A stretch of DNA of 64,000 nt from Pseudomonadota bacterium. Lineage in GTDB: Bacteria > Pseudomonadota > Alphaproteobacteria > Sphingomonadales > Sphingomonadaceae. This document shows positions 21,922 to 32,046 of the stretch, piece by piece. Below the pieces are notes generated by a model that saw nothing but the letters and a program-made list of their open reading frames with translations, searched no databases and was not told where the DNA came from. Both the position numbers and the translations under genes were made by a program. The stretch's first letter is position 1. Each line of letters begins with the position of its first letter. Location of the stretch: NCBI GenBank assembly GCA_039818985.1, contig JBCBSU010000001.1, positions 150,367 to 214,366 of the forward strand, written 5' to 3'.

Positions 21922-22997
21922 GGTGTTCCGCCGTCAAAGACATTGATCGCCTTGCCGAAGGGCAGACGGTCATCGGGATCATAGCCCGACTGAGCAGCGT
22001 TTGTGTCTGCCCATAATATCTCGGCCTCGGGGAAGGGCAGCAGGTCGCGAACATTTTGCTGACCGGCAGGATCCAGAGTGGCAAAGGCCTCGCGCAGCTT
22101 TTCGAGGCACCAGACACGATAGCGCGATACTGGCATGTTGCTATAGGCGCAGCCCTGCACCGCCATCGCGAATTTCTCTGCGCCATTGGCATAGGCACGC
22201 GCATTGGCCTCAAGCTGTACCAGATGCGTTTCGCAAATCTCTTTCAGCATCGGCGCGACATCTGCCGGCACAGAATCGACAAAATGCGGCGTGCCGGTGG
22301 GCCTGGCGTTCCACATTCTGGCAACCCACTCGAACACGGCCGGCGCGCTGTTGCGCATAATCTCCGCCGGGGTCGGGTCCTGGCCGAAATGGCGGAACAT
22401 CGGCCCCATCATGCCATAATCGGCAAGTGAAGGGGCGCCACCCAGCAGAAAGGGGCGCTGTTCGAGCATGGTGCTCATATGGGCCAGGGCATTGTGATAG
22501 CCCTGCTCGACATGGGCACGCGTTTGTGGCGTCACACCATCGCCCAGCACATAGCCATTGACCTGTCGCCGCTCGATCCTGCGCCGCTTGAGAAAGCGCG
22601 GTGCGCGGATATTCTGCGTCACCTCGTCGACCAGCACATTGGAAATCAGCATCCGGTCATAAGGATAGCTCCAGCGGAAGTGCATTGCCGCGCGCCACAG
22701 CCACTCATCGCCATAATCCTCGATCATCCGGGCAATGAAGCCGACCACCGGATCGGTCGGCATGATGCTGGTTTCCGGATGCTCTCGCTCAAGCTGCAGC
22801 AATATCGGCGTGGTGTCGGACATCCAGCGCCCATCACCGCATTCGACCACCGGCATCTGCACGACGCCGGCATTTTGTATCAGCCTGTCGGCATTGCCAT
22901 AGGGTGTCGGTTCCGACCGATAGCTGATCTGCTTGTAGCGCAGATAGGCTTCGAGCTTGCCGGTATAATAGGAGACACGGGAGCCGTAGACGATCAT
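21918..22997 (-). CDS. Large glutathione S-transferase-like protein
   Basis: A 359-residue protein, longer than typical GSTs (~200-230). The N-terminal thioredoxin-like domain is visible (YGSRVSYYTGKLEAYLRYK, VVQMPVVECGDG, DTTPILLQLE). The all-helical domain follows, with the GST signature region RPFLLGGAPSLADYGMMGP. A ~100-residue C-terminal extension is unassigned. It is directly upstream of the b561-YceI fusion with an ATGA overlap, so the two are translationally coupled. Function unknown. Confidence 0.85.
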   Translation of the reverse strand: MIVYGSRVSYYTGKLEAYLRYKQISYRSEPTPYGNADRLIQNAGVVQMPVVECGDGRWMSDTTPILLQLEREHPETSIMPTDPVVGFIARMIEDYGDEWLWRAAMHFRWSYPYDRMLISNVLVDEVTQNIRAPRFLKRRRIERRQVNGYVLGDGVTPQTRAHVEQGYHNALAHMSTMLEQRPFLLGGAPSLADYGMMGPMFRHFGQDPTPAEIMRNSAPAVFEWVARMWNARPTGTPHFVDSVPADVAPMLKEICETHLVQLEANARAYANGAEKFAMAVQGCAYSNMPVSRYRVWCLEKLREAFATLDPAGQQNVRDLLPFPEAEILWADTNAAQSGYDPDDRLPFGKAINVFDGGTP

Positions 22998-23012
22998 TAT
23001 CGTCTTCTATCA

Positions 23013-23039
23013 TCCCGGGCCGGATTGACCAGCCCGGGA
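23013..23039 (-). terminator. Strong hairpin between the TonB receptor and GST-like genes
   Basis: TCCCGGGC (23013-23020) and GCCCGGGA (23032-23039) form an 8-bp GC-only stem with an 11-base loop, 12 bases past the receptor stop. There is no clear T-run after it on the minus strand, so it is a possible terminator or mRNA-stabilising hairpin rather than a classical intrinsic terminator. Confidence 0.5.
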
Positions 23040-23050
23040 ATATAGAGCGT

Positions 23051-25420
23051 TCAGAACTCGAACTGCAATTCGGCGCCGACCTGGCGCCCCCTTGCCAGCG
23101 GCGAGAAGGTGCCGCCGGTCGGGAACTGGGCAAAGGGTTGACGCACACCGGTTGACAGCGGCCCGCCAAAGGGGATTTGGGTATCGCCACCAGCCTGCAC
23201 CTGGTCGAACAGGTTGCGGCCATAGACCGACAAGCTCAGCCCTTCGACCGGGGTCTGCCAGGTGATATTGGCCTCAAGCTGAACAATATCCTGGATGAAG
23301 CCCAGATTGTCGTCGGTAAAAGCGAACTCATCACGATATTGCAGGTTGAAACGGCTGAGGATCGTGCTGTTACCCAGATCAAGCTCATGCACCGCACCAA
23401 CGCCCCAGGTATATTCCGGCACACGCGGAATACGCAGCGCTTCATCACCGGCATCGACGACACCATCGCCGGAAATGTCAAAGCGCACTTCGTCATAGCT
23501 GTCGTTGATATAGCCGAAATTGGCGGTGAACAGCAGACTGTCACTCACCCGCATCCGGGCTTCTCCCTCGATCCCGAAGAGCGTGGCATCGGCAGTATTG
23601 AGGATGGATTGCAATACGCCGCCTGCATTGGGATCGCTGACGTTCACCTCACGCTGCATATTATTGATCTGGGTGACGTAGGTCGCGAGATTGAGAGTGA
23701 AGGCGCCATCCACCGACTGGAACTTGGCGCCAATCTCGAATGTATCGACGCGTTCCTCGTCGAAATTCAGGTTGCCACCATTGCTTGGTACCACGACATT
23801 CTCAAAGAAATTCGCGTCAGTAATGCGGAAATTATAGCCGCCCGAGCGGAAACCACGGGTCCAGTGGCCATAAATCTGGCTATTGGAAAATTCATATTGG
23901 AAGCCGAGCTTGGGCGACCAGTTGGTGAACACCACATCGTCGACAAAGCCGTTATTCTCTGTCGGGATGAACGGGTTGGTGCCTGCGGTCGGGCAGGTGC
24001 CGTCAACCACCGAGCATTCCGGACGCGGGCGGATATAGGTGACGGCCGCATCTTTCTCCTCGCGCGACCAGCGGATGCCGCCGATCAGGCTCAAAGAGTC
24101 GGTGATATAGAACTGGCCCTGGCCGAACAGGCCCAGCACCTGATGGTCCTGTTGACCGCCGCCGAAGAAGGTCAGTGCAGAAAGCGGCGGCAGATCGCGC
24201 ACCTCGGTATAGGCGATGCTCTGGTCGAAATAGAAACCGCCAACAGTGATCTCGATGCCGTCAAAGCTCATCGCATAGCGCAGCTCGTTGGAAATCTGGT
24301 CCTGCTCGGTCTCGGTATTGGAGTGGAACAGGAACAGCGGGGTGGCGTCGATATCGGCCAATGTGGTGGCGGCATAGTCGCGATAGCCAAAGATGTTCGT
24401 CAGAACGCCCGGGCCGATCTCCCAATCCATGCGCAGGCTGCCGGTCCAGATCTGGGTGTCGTAATTGCCCGGCTCGTCGATCGACAGGTTGAAGCTGTCG
24501 CGATCGAAAATGCCGCGGTTCTGCGCCGGAGGGCCATCGCCCTCACTGTCGAAATAATCGAGCTTGGCGACGAAGGTCAGATTGTCGGTCGGCCGGAACT
24601 CGAGTGCGCCGCGCAGGATGTAGGTTTCTGCCGCGCCCTGGTTGGAGCCGTCAAACTGGTTGCGGAAATAGCCTTCGTCTTCGTTATAATAGGCGCCGAC
24701 CTTGAACAGCAGCACATCTTCGATGATCGGGCCGGAGACCACGCCGCTGGCAAAATAGTTGGCACCGCCACGATTGCCATCAACCGGTCCTTCGACCGCT
24801 GCACGGAACTTGCCCTGAAATTCTTCGGTCGGGTTGCCAGTGTTGATCAGAACTGCACCGCCAGTCGTGTTCCGCCCGAACAAAATGCCCTGCGGACCGC
24901 GCAGAATCTCGACGCTGTCAAGGTCGAAAAGGTCGAACACCACGCCACCATTGAAACCGAGATAGACGCCATCGACAAAGACGCCGACGGTCGGGTCGAT
25001 CGACGGGATCGAGCTGTTGATGCCGAGTCCACGGATCGAGAAGTTCGCGGTGCCGCGACTGGTGCCGATCTGGTCGAGCGAGATATTGGGTGCCTGGAGG
25101 CTCAGACCCTGAATATCGCGTACTTTGAGCGCTTCGAGGCTCTGGTTGTTAAACGCGGTAACTGCAACCGGGACATCCTGCACATCTTCAGGGTTACGCG
25201 TCTTGGTACCGGTAACCACGATGACATCGCCCAGCGTATCGATCGCGCTGTCCTGGTCGTCGGCATTATCCTGCTGTGCTTCGGTGGCCTGGACATCTGC
25301 GCTCTCGGCAACGTCCTCCGCGCTCTCTGCGGCGTCCATGGCCATGGCGGCCTGCGGCAGCATGGCCAGACCCGCGCCGCCCAGGGCCAGCGCGCGCAGC
25401 GATACAGCGGTCAGTTTCAT
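23051..25420 (-). CDS. TonB-dependent outer-membrane receptor
   Basis: A 789-residue receptor with a signal peptide (cleavage after AAMAMDA), an acidic stretch, a TonB-box-like DVIVVTGTK, a plug domain (DVPVAVTAFNNQSLEAL, GRNTTGGAVLINT) and a 22-strand barrel ending in a terminal aromatic (ELQFEF). It takes up an iron chelate or other nutrient with energy from TonB. The ligand is not predictable. It belongs to the large sphingomonad receptor group often used for aromatic or glycan uptake. ATG 25420 has a GAGAGGA ribosome site. The 274 bp upstream hold no gene. TonB/ExbBD are not in the window. Confidence 0.93.
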   Translation of the reverse strand: MKLTAVSLRALALGGAGLAMLPQAAMAMDAAESAEDVAESADVQATEAQQDNADDQDSAIDTLGDVIVVTGTKTRNPEDVQDVPVAVTAFNNQSLEALKVRDIQGLSLQAPNISLDQIGTSRGTANFSIRGLGINSSIPSIDPTVGVFVDGVYLGFNGGVVFDLFDLDSVEILRGPQGILFGRNTTGGAVLINTGNPTEEFQGKFRAAVEGPVDGNRGGANYFASGVVSGPIIEDVLLFKVGAYYNEDEGYFRNQFDGSNQGAAETYILRGALEFRPTDNLTFVAKLDYFDSEGDGPPAQNRGIFDRDSFNLSIDEPGNYDTQIWTGSLRMDWEIGPGVLTNIFGYRDYAATTLADIDATPLFLFHSNTETEQDQISNELRYAMSFDGIEITVGGFYFDQSIAYTEVRDLPPLSALTFFGGGQQDHQVLGLFGQGQFYITDSLSLIGGIRWSREEKDAAVTYIRPRPECSVVDGTCPTAGTNPFIPTENNGFVDDVVFTNWSPKLGFQYEFSNSQIYGHWTRGFRSGGYNFRITDANFFENVVVPSNGGNLNFDEERVDTFEIGAKFQSVDGAFTLNLATYVTQINNMQREVNVSDPNAGGVLQSILNTADATLFGIEGEARMRVSDSLLFTANFGYINDSYDEVRFDISGDGVVDAGDEALRIPRVPEYTWGVGAVHELDLGNSTILSRFNLQYRDEFAFTDDNLGFIQDIVQLEANITWQTPVEGLSLSVYGRNLFDQVQAGGDTQIPFGGPLSTGVRQPFAQFPTGGTFSPLARGRQVGAELQFEF

Positions 25421-25694
25421 ATATCCTCTCCTCATTATATGCGCCCGAAAGGCTTGTGTTCTTATTGTGTCTATATGCGCAATAACGGCTCCGCCCGATC
25501 GACGAAAACGCACTGGCTGAAACTTGTGATAGCGTCACCGCATGTGAGCAAGGTTATGGAATATGGTTATAATCTCTCGCCACGCGTGGTGCTATATCCT
25601 CCGTTACGTAGCGACAATAAATAGCAAGTATCTTTTTGCAACTTATTTCGTCGTAAGAATCAGGATGCTTATCGACGCGCGTCAAAGCGTTGCA

Positions 25695-27305
25695 TCAGCG
25701 CATCAGTCCGCCCATCAGATTGCGGGCAAAGCGGCCCAGACCGGGAATGCCGATTGCCTTGCCGATTTCATTGGCGACGGTTCCTGCCGCGGCGCTGGCG
25801 GCGCGGGCTGTCGGCTTGGACCGTGATTTGCGCCCACTCAGCTTGCCGGCAAGGATGGTGCCCGCCGAAGCGGCTGCGGCACCGGCTGCGGCCTTGGCCG
25901 CCTTGCCCGCAAGGCCGTCCCAGATCGATTTCGTCTTGCGCTCACGCCTGGCCACTTCTTCAGCGCCTTTCTCTTCCACCTCGGCAGCGGTCGCGGCGGC
26001 ATCCTCGGCCTTTTTCAGCAGCACTTCCTCGGCCGATTCACGGTCTACTTCTTCATCATATTTGCCCTCGACCGGTGAGATCGAACGGATAATGGCACGC
26101 TCTTTCTTGGTGACCGGCCCCAGGCGTGAGCGTGGCGGCTTGATCAGCGTGCGCTGCACCACTGATGGTGCGCCATCCTCATCGAGCGTCGACACCAGTG
26201 CCTCACCGACGCGCAATTCGGTAATTGCCTCTTCGACATCGAGATCGGGGTTGATGCGAAAGGTTTCCGCCGCGGCGCGGATGGCGCGCTGGTCGCGCTT
26301 GGTGAAGGCCCGCAGCGCATGCTGCACCCGGTTGCCCAGCTGCCCGGCAACTTCCTCGGGGATGTCGATCGGGTTTTGCGTCACGAAGAACACGCCGACA
26401 CCCTTGGACCGGATCAGCCGCACCACCTGCTCGATCTTTTCCTGCAGCGCCTTGGGGGCGTCGTCAAACAGCAGGTGCGCCTCGTCGAAAAAGAAAACAA
26501 GCGTTGGTTTTTCCGGATCACCGACTTCGGGCAGGCTCTCGAAAAGTTCGGCCAGCAGCCATAACAGGAAGGTGGCGTAAAGCTTGGGACTGCGCATCAG
26601 CTTGTCGGCGGCCAGTACATTGATATAGCCGCGCCCCTGTTCGTCGGTCTGCATGAAGTCATCGATTTCGAGTGCAGGCTCGCCGAAAAACTGTCCGCCG
26701 CCCTCGCTTTCCAGCCGCAGCAACTGGCGCTGGATGGCACCGACACTCTGCCGCGAGACATTGCCATATTTCGCCGACAGCTCTTTGGCATGCTCAGAGG
26801 TATAGGCCAGCATCGACTGCAGGTCTTCGAGGTTGAGCAGCAACAGCCCCTCTTCGTCGGCGAAACGGAAGACGATATTGAGCACACCCTCCTGGGTATC
26901 GTTAAGATCCATCAGCCGGCCCAGCAGCATCGGCCCCATTTCGCTGATGGTGGTGCGGATGGGATGGCCCTGTTCGCCATAAAGATCCCAGAAGATCGCT
27001 GGATTATCCGAATAGTCATAATCGTCCATGCCCAGTTCACGGGCCCGCTCTTCCAGCTTGTCGGCATGTTTGAAAGTCGAGGAGCCAGCCATGGAGATAC
27101 CTGACAGGTCGCCTTTGACATCGGCAACGAACACCGGGACACCCTGTGCGGAAAAGCTCTCGGCCATGCCTTGCAGCGTCACCGTTTTGCCGGTGCCGGT
27201 GGCGCCGGCGATCAGCCCGTGGCGGTTGGCCCGCTCCAGATTGAGCGCTTGCCGCTCACCGCCGCCCAGACCCAGAAAAATATCGCTCACCTGTCCGTCC
27301 CCCAT
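25695..27305 (-). CDS. HerA/VirB4-like ATPase, DUF853 family
   Basis: A 536-residue P-loop ATPase: [15 protein letters not shown], Walker [14 protein letters not shown], Walker [13 protein letters not shown], sensor [12 protein letters not shown]. The C-terminal ~130 residues are charged, then Gly/Ala-rich ([14 protein letters not shown]) with a basic tail. It resembles E. coli YjgR. HerA relatives pump DNA, but the role of this family is unestablished. ATG 27305 is used; an earlier TTG at 27350 is possible. It lies 93 bases after hemH on the same strand. Confidence 0.9.
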   Translation of the reverse strand: MGDGQVSDIFLGLGGGERQALNLERANRHGLIAGATGTGKTVTLQGMAESFSAQGVPVFVADVKGDLSGISMAGSSTFKHADKLEERARELGMDDYDYSDNPAIFWDLYGEQGHPIRTTISEMGPMLLGRLMDLNDTQEGVLNIVFRFADEEGLLLLNLEDLQSMLAYTSEHAKELSAKYGNVSRQSVGAIQRQLLRLESEGGGQFFGEPALEIDDFMQTDEQGRGYINVLAADKLMRSPKLYATFLLWLLAELFESLPEVGDPEKPTLVFFFDEAHLLFDDAPKALQEKIEQVVRLIRSKGVGVFFVTQNPIDIPEEVAGQLGNRVQHALRAFTKRDQRAIRAAAETFRINPDLDVEEAITELRVGEALVSTLDEDGAPSVVQRTLIKPPRSRLGPVTKKERAIIRSISPVEGKYDEEVDRESAEEVLLKKAEDAAATAAEVEEKGAEEVARRERKTKSIWDGLAGKAAKAAAGAAAASAGTILAGKLSGRKSRSKPTARAASAAAGTVANEIGKAIGIPGLGRFARNLMGGLMR

Positions 27306-27398
27306 CCGTAATTCCAGCCTATCCCTGTCCGGCTGGGGGATTACGGTCAAGAGGTTTGATGTAACTTCCTTCGCCTGCGACAGCCAGGAGGGCAGCGT

Positions 27399-28448
27399 TC
27401 AGTCGAGCCAGCCGCCCAGTTCCTCGCGCATCAGCGTTTCGAGCATGGCGATGGAGCGCTCACTGTCATTGAGGCAGGGAATATAGGCGAAGCGCTCGCC
27501 GCCGGCTTCGGCAAATTGTTCCTCGCCCTCAATTGCAAGCTCTTCCAGTGTCTCGACGCAATCGACGGCAAAGCCGGGTGCGAAAACAGCGACCTTTTTG
27601 ATGCCCTTCTCAGGCAGCGTCTCCAGCGTGTCCTCGGTTGCGGGGTCGAGCCATTTGGCGCGACCAAAACGCGACTGGAACGAGACGATCAGCGGCTGGG
27701 AAAGGATATCGGCGAGCTTTTCCGAGACCAGCCGCGCCGTCTTGCGGCACTGGCAGTGATAGGGATCGCCATCATAGAGGGTTTGCAGCGGCATGCCGTG
27801 AAAGCTGGTGATCACCGCATCGGGGGTGAAATCAAGCCCGGCCAGCCCCTCGCGCACGCTGTCGGCGAGCGCGGTGACATGGGCATCATTGTCATAATAG
27901 GGTGCGAGATAGCGCACCGTCGGCTGGTGTCGCATCCGCATCAGCGTATCTCCCACCTTGTCGACAACAGTGGCGGTGGTGGCACCCGAATATTGCGGAT
28001 AGAGCGGCGCGACAAGGATATGGTCGCAGCCGCTCTCCTTGAGATGGCGCAGTTTTTCGGGGATGGCCGGTTTGCCATAGCGCATGGCGAAATCGACCAT
28101 CACCCGGTCGCCCATGCTCCGGTTCAGCGCTTCGGCCTGCCGCTTGGTATAGACCAGCAGCGGCGAGCCTTCACCCATCCAGATTTTGGAATAGGCCTTG
28201 GCCGACTGTTTCGGCCTTGTGTTGAGGATCACCCCGCGCAGCAGCGGCTGCCAGATAAGCTGTGGAATCTCGACCACCCGGGGATCGGAGAGAAACTCGC
28301 GCAGATAGCGTTTGAGCGCTGGTATGTCGGGCGCATCCGGGGTGCCGAGATTGATCAGCAATATGCCGATGCGTGGCCGCTTCACCTTTGGATGATCGGC
28401 CGGCGTTGCCATATCGGCAAAGGACGGAATTGCGATATTCTCAGCCAT
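27399..28448 (-). CDS. hemH: Ferrochelatase
   Basis: A 349-residue enzyme that inserts ferrous iron into protoporphyrin IX, the last step of haem synthesis. Visible: GILLINLGTPDAP at the start, LVAPLYPQYSGATTAT, the catalytic His region TSFHGMPLQTL, DPYHCQCRKT, FQSRFGRAKWL and the signature PGFAVDCVETLEE. The b561-YceI protein in the window is one possible haem user. No oddity. Confidence 0.97.
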   Translation of the reverse strand: MAENIAIPSFADMATPADHPKVKRPRIGILLINLGTPDAPDIPALKRYLREFLSDPRVVEIPQLIWQPLLRGVILNTRPKQSAKAYSKIWMGEGSPLLVYTKRQAEALNRSMGDRVMVDFAMRYGKPAIPEKLRHLKESGCDHILVAPLYPQYSGATTATVVDKVGDTLMRMRHQPTVRYLAPYYDNDAHVTALADSVREGLAGLDFTPDAVITSFHGMPLQTLYDGDPYHCQCRKTARLVSEKLADILSQPLIVSFQSRFGRAKWLDPATEDTLETLPEKGIKKVAVFAPGFAVDCVETLEELAIEGEEQFAEAGGERFAYIPCLNDSERSIAMLETLMREELGGWLD

Positions 28449-28506
28449 GGTCCCTGTTCACTTGCAATTCCTGCGCGGTGCGCGCATCTGTTCGCCCCGA
28501 TGCCGC

Positions 28507-30804
28507 CTAGATCAGCGGCAGTTGCCGGAAGCGCACGTTAGTAGCGGAAAACAGCGCATTGGCAATCGCAGGAGCGACAACAGGCACGGCGATCGCGTCC
28601 GCATCAATTGCCATCTGGTCATTATCGATGAAGGATATGGTGATCTCGGGCGTATCGGCAAGGAGGGGTAGAGAAAGATCGCCAAGACGCCGCGCCACAG
28701 CGAGACCATCGGCATGACCGCTGCTGCTTCCCAGTGCCTGCGCCATACCGAATAATATGCCGCTTTCGATCTGCTGTCGGGCGATATCCTCGTTAATCCG
28801 CTGACCGATATCGACCGCAGCGCTGATCTCGCGCAGCCTGACGCCTTCAGCGCCACGCCGCACCCGCACCACCATGGCGATCATCGCTCCGTCCATTGCA
28901 TGGCAGGCCAGGCCCTGACCGCTGCCGGTGCTGCCACCGTCCCAGCCCGACATGCTGGCGACCATGGTCAGGCACGCCGCCAGCCTTGGCGCATCGCCCA
29001 GCATCTGCATGCGATAGGAGAGCGGTTCGCGCTCGGCACTGTGCGCCAGTTCATCGATAAAGCATTCGCGGCAAAAGGCGTTGAGCGTGTCGGCATGGCC
29101 GCGCACCATGCCGCTGGGATAGCCGATATCCGCCGGATGGTGATCCACCGCCAGTGACGGCAGACGATAGGGCGGGATGGCACCGCCGATCATCGAGCGA
29201 TCATATGCCCTATCATTGTCGTGTCGGGCCTGATCGGGTGATTTGCCGTTGAACAGCCGGTCCATTGTCTCACGCCCGCTGGCGGGGGTGGCTATCTTGT
29301 GTTCCCAGCCCGATATTGTACCGTCGCTGCCGCTTACTGCGCGCAGCCGTGCCAGCATCGCCGGGCGCGGCAATTGCTGCACCTGATCCTCGCCGCGCGA
29401 CCATGTCACCTGTACCGGGCGGCGGCTGTGACGCGCCAATATTGCAGCCTGCACCGCAGCGCGGCTGTCGAAACGCACCCCGAAAGAACCGCCAGCCGGA
29501 GGGGTGTAGAGCGTGACATGACTGCTATCGATGGCCAGTGCTTTGGCTACTGCTTGGATCAGCTGATATGGTGCCTGCGCGGCATACCATATCTCGATCC
29601 GGTTATTGCCATCGGCGCTGCTCTCGGTCCAGCGCGCGGTTGCCGCCATGGTTTCCACCGGCACCGGCAGCATCGCCGCAGCACGATATTCGGCGATATA
29701 GGGCTTGCGACCATCAAATGCGGTGTCGAGATCACCATGGCCATGCAGCCGATATCCGGTTCGCTCCCTTAGTGCCGTCTCGAGTGCTGTATCCGTTCTT
29801 TCGTCGCCGGCCAGGCCACCATAGGTGACAAAACGCGGCCGGATTGCTGTCAGCGCCTGATTGGCGGCCCACCAGTTGCTCGCCAGCGTGGCGACCCAGC
29901 GCTTATGCTGCACTACATCGACCAGCCCGGTAATGCCATTGGCGCGGTCACGCTCCATGCCGACCACCCGACTGTCGCCCGGCGGCCCCTGTCGCACTGC
30001 TGCAAACAGCATGTCGGGCAGGCGTATATCGCCGGCGAAATTGACCGAGCCGTCGACCTTTGTCGGCAGGTCGAGCCTGGGAAAGGCGGTGCGGCTGCCT
30101 TCCGGGATCGCGAGACCGCGCTCACCCGGTGGCTCGGGCCGCAATGCGATGATGTCCGGCGGCGGCAGCTCTGCAGCCTCGGCGGCAAGCTCGGCGAAGC
30201 TCAGCGCTTTTTCCGTGCTGCCCTCTGCCGCGTCGTCGGGTTGATAGCGGACAAAGCCATTGTCGACGCTGCATTGTTCCCAGTCGATGCCCCAGCGGGC
30301 GGCAGCGGCGCGCGCCAGCATTACCCGGACTGCGGCTCCGGCTTCGCGACAGGGCCGGTAATAGCCGGCCAGCGCACTGTTGTCGGCGGAGATCATGAAC
30401 GGCACATTTTCGCGATAGCGGGCGATCAGATAGTCATTGTCGGCCAGCGTCTCACCGCTGTCTGCCGGGGCGATGATCGGGGCCCAGCGGCGGATCAGCG
30501 TGCTATTGCCATAAATCGCGCCGGGTCGGGCGGGTTCAATCGCCACTGCGCGCCAGTCGGCCCCCATTTCCTGCGCTATGATCTGGGCCAGCAGGCTGGA
30601 AACGCCATGGCCCATTTCGAGTTGCGGAATGGCGATGATCACTGCGCCGGAAGGCGCGATGCGGATATAGGGGTTGAACAGGCTCTCATCGCCATCGGCC
30701 TGCATTGGATTGTCGAGTTCGGTGGGCAAGGCGGTCCAGACGACAAGCAGCCCCGCCGCGACCCCGCCGCCAATCAGTATCTGTCTGCGGGTGATGGAGA
30801 CCAT
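28507..30804 (-). CDS. Molybdenum-hydroxylase large subunit (isoquinoline 1-oxidoreductase beta-like)
   Basis: A 765-residue protein of the xanthine oxidase family large subunit, with an N-terminal twin-arginine-type signal (SITRRQILIGGG then a hydrophobic helix). Family segments include IPQLEMGHGVSS, VDGSVNFAGDIRLPDML, YTPPAGGSFGVRFDS and the molybdopterin-binding end QIESGILFGMAQALG. The usual partner, a small [2Fe-2S] subunit (IorA-like), is not encoded nearby. The gene lies 12 bases after mrp, on the same strand, so they are probably co-transcribed. Substrate unknown; aldehydes or N-heterocycles are typical. Confidence 0.9.
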   Translation of the reverse strand: MVSITRRQILIGGGVAAGLLVVWTALPTELDNPMQADGDESLFNPYIRIAPSGAVIIAIPQLEMGHGVSSLLAQIIAQEMGADWRAVAIEPARPGAIYGNSTLIRRWAPIIAPADSGETLADNDYLIARYRENVPFMISADNSALAGYYRPCREAGAAVRVMLARAAAARWGIDWEQCSVDNGFVRYQPDDAAEGSTEKALSFAELAAEAAELPPPDIIALRPEPPGERGLAIPEGSRTAFPRLDLPTKVDGSVNFAGDIRLPDMLFAAVRQGPPGDSRVVGMERDRANGITGLVDVVQHKRWVATLASNWWAANQALTAIRPRFVTYGGLAGDERTDTALETALRERTGYRLHGHGDLDTAFDGRKPYIAEYRAAAMLPVPVETMAATARWTESSADGNNRIEIWYAAQAPYQLIQAVAKALAIDSSHVTLYTPPAGGSFGVRFDSRAAVQAAILARHSRRPVQVTWSRGEDQVQQLPRPAMLARLRAVSGSDGTISGWEHKIATPASGRETMDRLFNGKSPDQARHDNDRAYDRSMIGGAIPPYRLPSLAVDHHPADIGYPSGMVRGHADTLNAFCRECFIDELAHSAEREPLSYRMQMLGDAPRLAACLTMVASMSGWDGGSTGSGQGLACHAMDGAMIAMVVRVRRGAEGVRLREISAAVDIGQRINEDIARQQIESGILFGMAQALGSSSGHADGLAVARRLGDLSLPLLADTPEITISFIDNDQMAIDADAIAVPVVAPAIANALFSATNVRFRQLPLI

Positions 30805-30816
30805 GAGCTTTGCGGC

Positions 30817-31869
30817 TCAGCCCTGGCCGCGCAGCTGGGCAAAAGGGGAGCCGGAGGGTTGCTTTGCAGACACTGCCCCCGGCTTTTGCGCCTCCAGCCA
30901 GTCGATCAGCTTTTGCGCGATGGCGATAAAGGACTGGGCCTGTGGGCTGTCGCCACCAGCAATCGGTGTACCGGCATCGCTGGTCTTGCGGATGACCATG
31001 TCGAGCGGCACCCGGCCAAGAAACGGCAGCTCCATGGTTTTCGCTGCCGCCTCGGCTCCGCCGGAACCGAAGGGATCGCTGATCTCGCCGCAATGCGGGC
31101 ACAGATAGCCGGCCATGTTCTCGATCATCCCGACAACCGGAATATTGCCCTGATCGAACAGGTTGATCGCCCGGGTGGCGTCAAGCAGGGCAAGGTCTTG
31201 CGGCGTCGACACGATGATCGCGCCATCGGGTTTGAACTGCTGCATCAGTGACATTTGCACATCGCCAGTGCCCGGCGGCAGATCGACCACCAGATCGCTG
31301 GTCTCCCCCCAATGCGCATCGATCAGCTGCGCCAGCGCCTTGCCCGCCATCGGGCCGCGCCAGGCAATGGCCTGTCCTGGCTTGGCAAGCTGACCCATGG
31401 ACAGCAGCGGGATACCGGCGCCGGTCATCATCGGCACCAGCTTCTGGTCGGAGACTTCGGGCTTGCTATCGGCGCAATCGAGCAGTCGCGTCTGCGACGG
31501 GCCATAGATATCGGCATCGACCATGCCGACCTTGCGACCCAGCCGGTGCATCGCAATGGCGATATTGGCTGACACGGTGGACTTGCCGACGCCGCCCTTG
31601 CCGCTGCCAATGGCGATAATGCGGCGGGTGACCTTTTCGCTGGTCATGGCGATGCGGACATCTTTGACACCGTCAATCTGGCGCAGCGTGTCCCTGAGCG
31701 CGATATCCATTTTGTCGCGCTGCAATTGCTCCATGCCGCTGACATCGAGCACCAGCATCACGACACCATGTTTGAAACGGATATTGCGGGCGCGCTCTCC
31801 GGCGATGGTCTCGACCGCAGTGCGTACCACCTGGTCGTTTTCGCTGCTGTCGGCTGACATATCGGCCAT
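30817..31869 (-). CDS. mrp: Mrp/ApbC-type iron-sulfur cluster carrier ATPase
   Basis: A 350-residue protein: an N-terminal DUF59-like domain (VRTAVETIAGERARN, DVSGMEQLQRDK, DVRIAMTSE) and a MinD-type P-loop domain (Walker A GSGKGGVGKST, switch VDLPPGTGDVQ) with the cluster-binding CPHC motif near residue 270. It carries and delivers Fe-S clusters in the cytoplasm. ATG 31869 (MADMSADSS) is preferred over a longer frame from 31935. Immediately upstream of a molybdenum-hydroxylase gene and divergent from hflK. Confidence 0.93.
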   Translation of the reverse strand: MADMSADSSENDQVVRTAVETIAGERARNIRFKHGVVMLVLDVSGMEQLQRDKMDIALRDTLRQIDGVKDVRIAMTSEKVTRRIIAIGSGKGGVGKSTVSANIAIAMHRLGRKVGMVDADIYGPSQTRLLDCADSKPEVSDQKLVPMMTGAGIPLLSMGQLAKPGQAIAWRGPMAGKALAQLIDAHWGETSDLVVDLPPGTGDVQMSLMQQFKPDGAIIVSTPQDLALLDATRAINLFDQGNIPVVGMIENMAGYLCPHCGEISDPFGSGGAEAAAKTMELPFLGRVPLDMVIRKTSDAGTPIAGGDSPQAQSFIAIAQKLIDWLEAQKPGAVSAKQPSGSPFAQLRGQG

Positions 31870-32046
31870 GTCGGACCTGTGCTCCTGTATCTTCGTCCGC
31901 TGCTTCTTATGAACCGTATGCGCAAACGGCAACACGCAACTGCCGAACGCGGTTTTTATCGAAAACTGATAGCGATTTGCATCTTAGCAGCGAGAAAGGT
32001 GGCAAAGACACTATTTTTCTCAAAAACCAATACCTATAAAGATCAC

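Noticed and set aside
23177-25624. 815-codon open frame on the plus strand
   Set aside because: It is antisense to the TonB receptor, lacks any domain or ribosome site, and arises from the high-GC codon pattern of the true gene.
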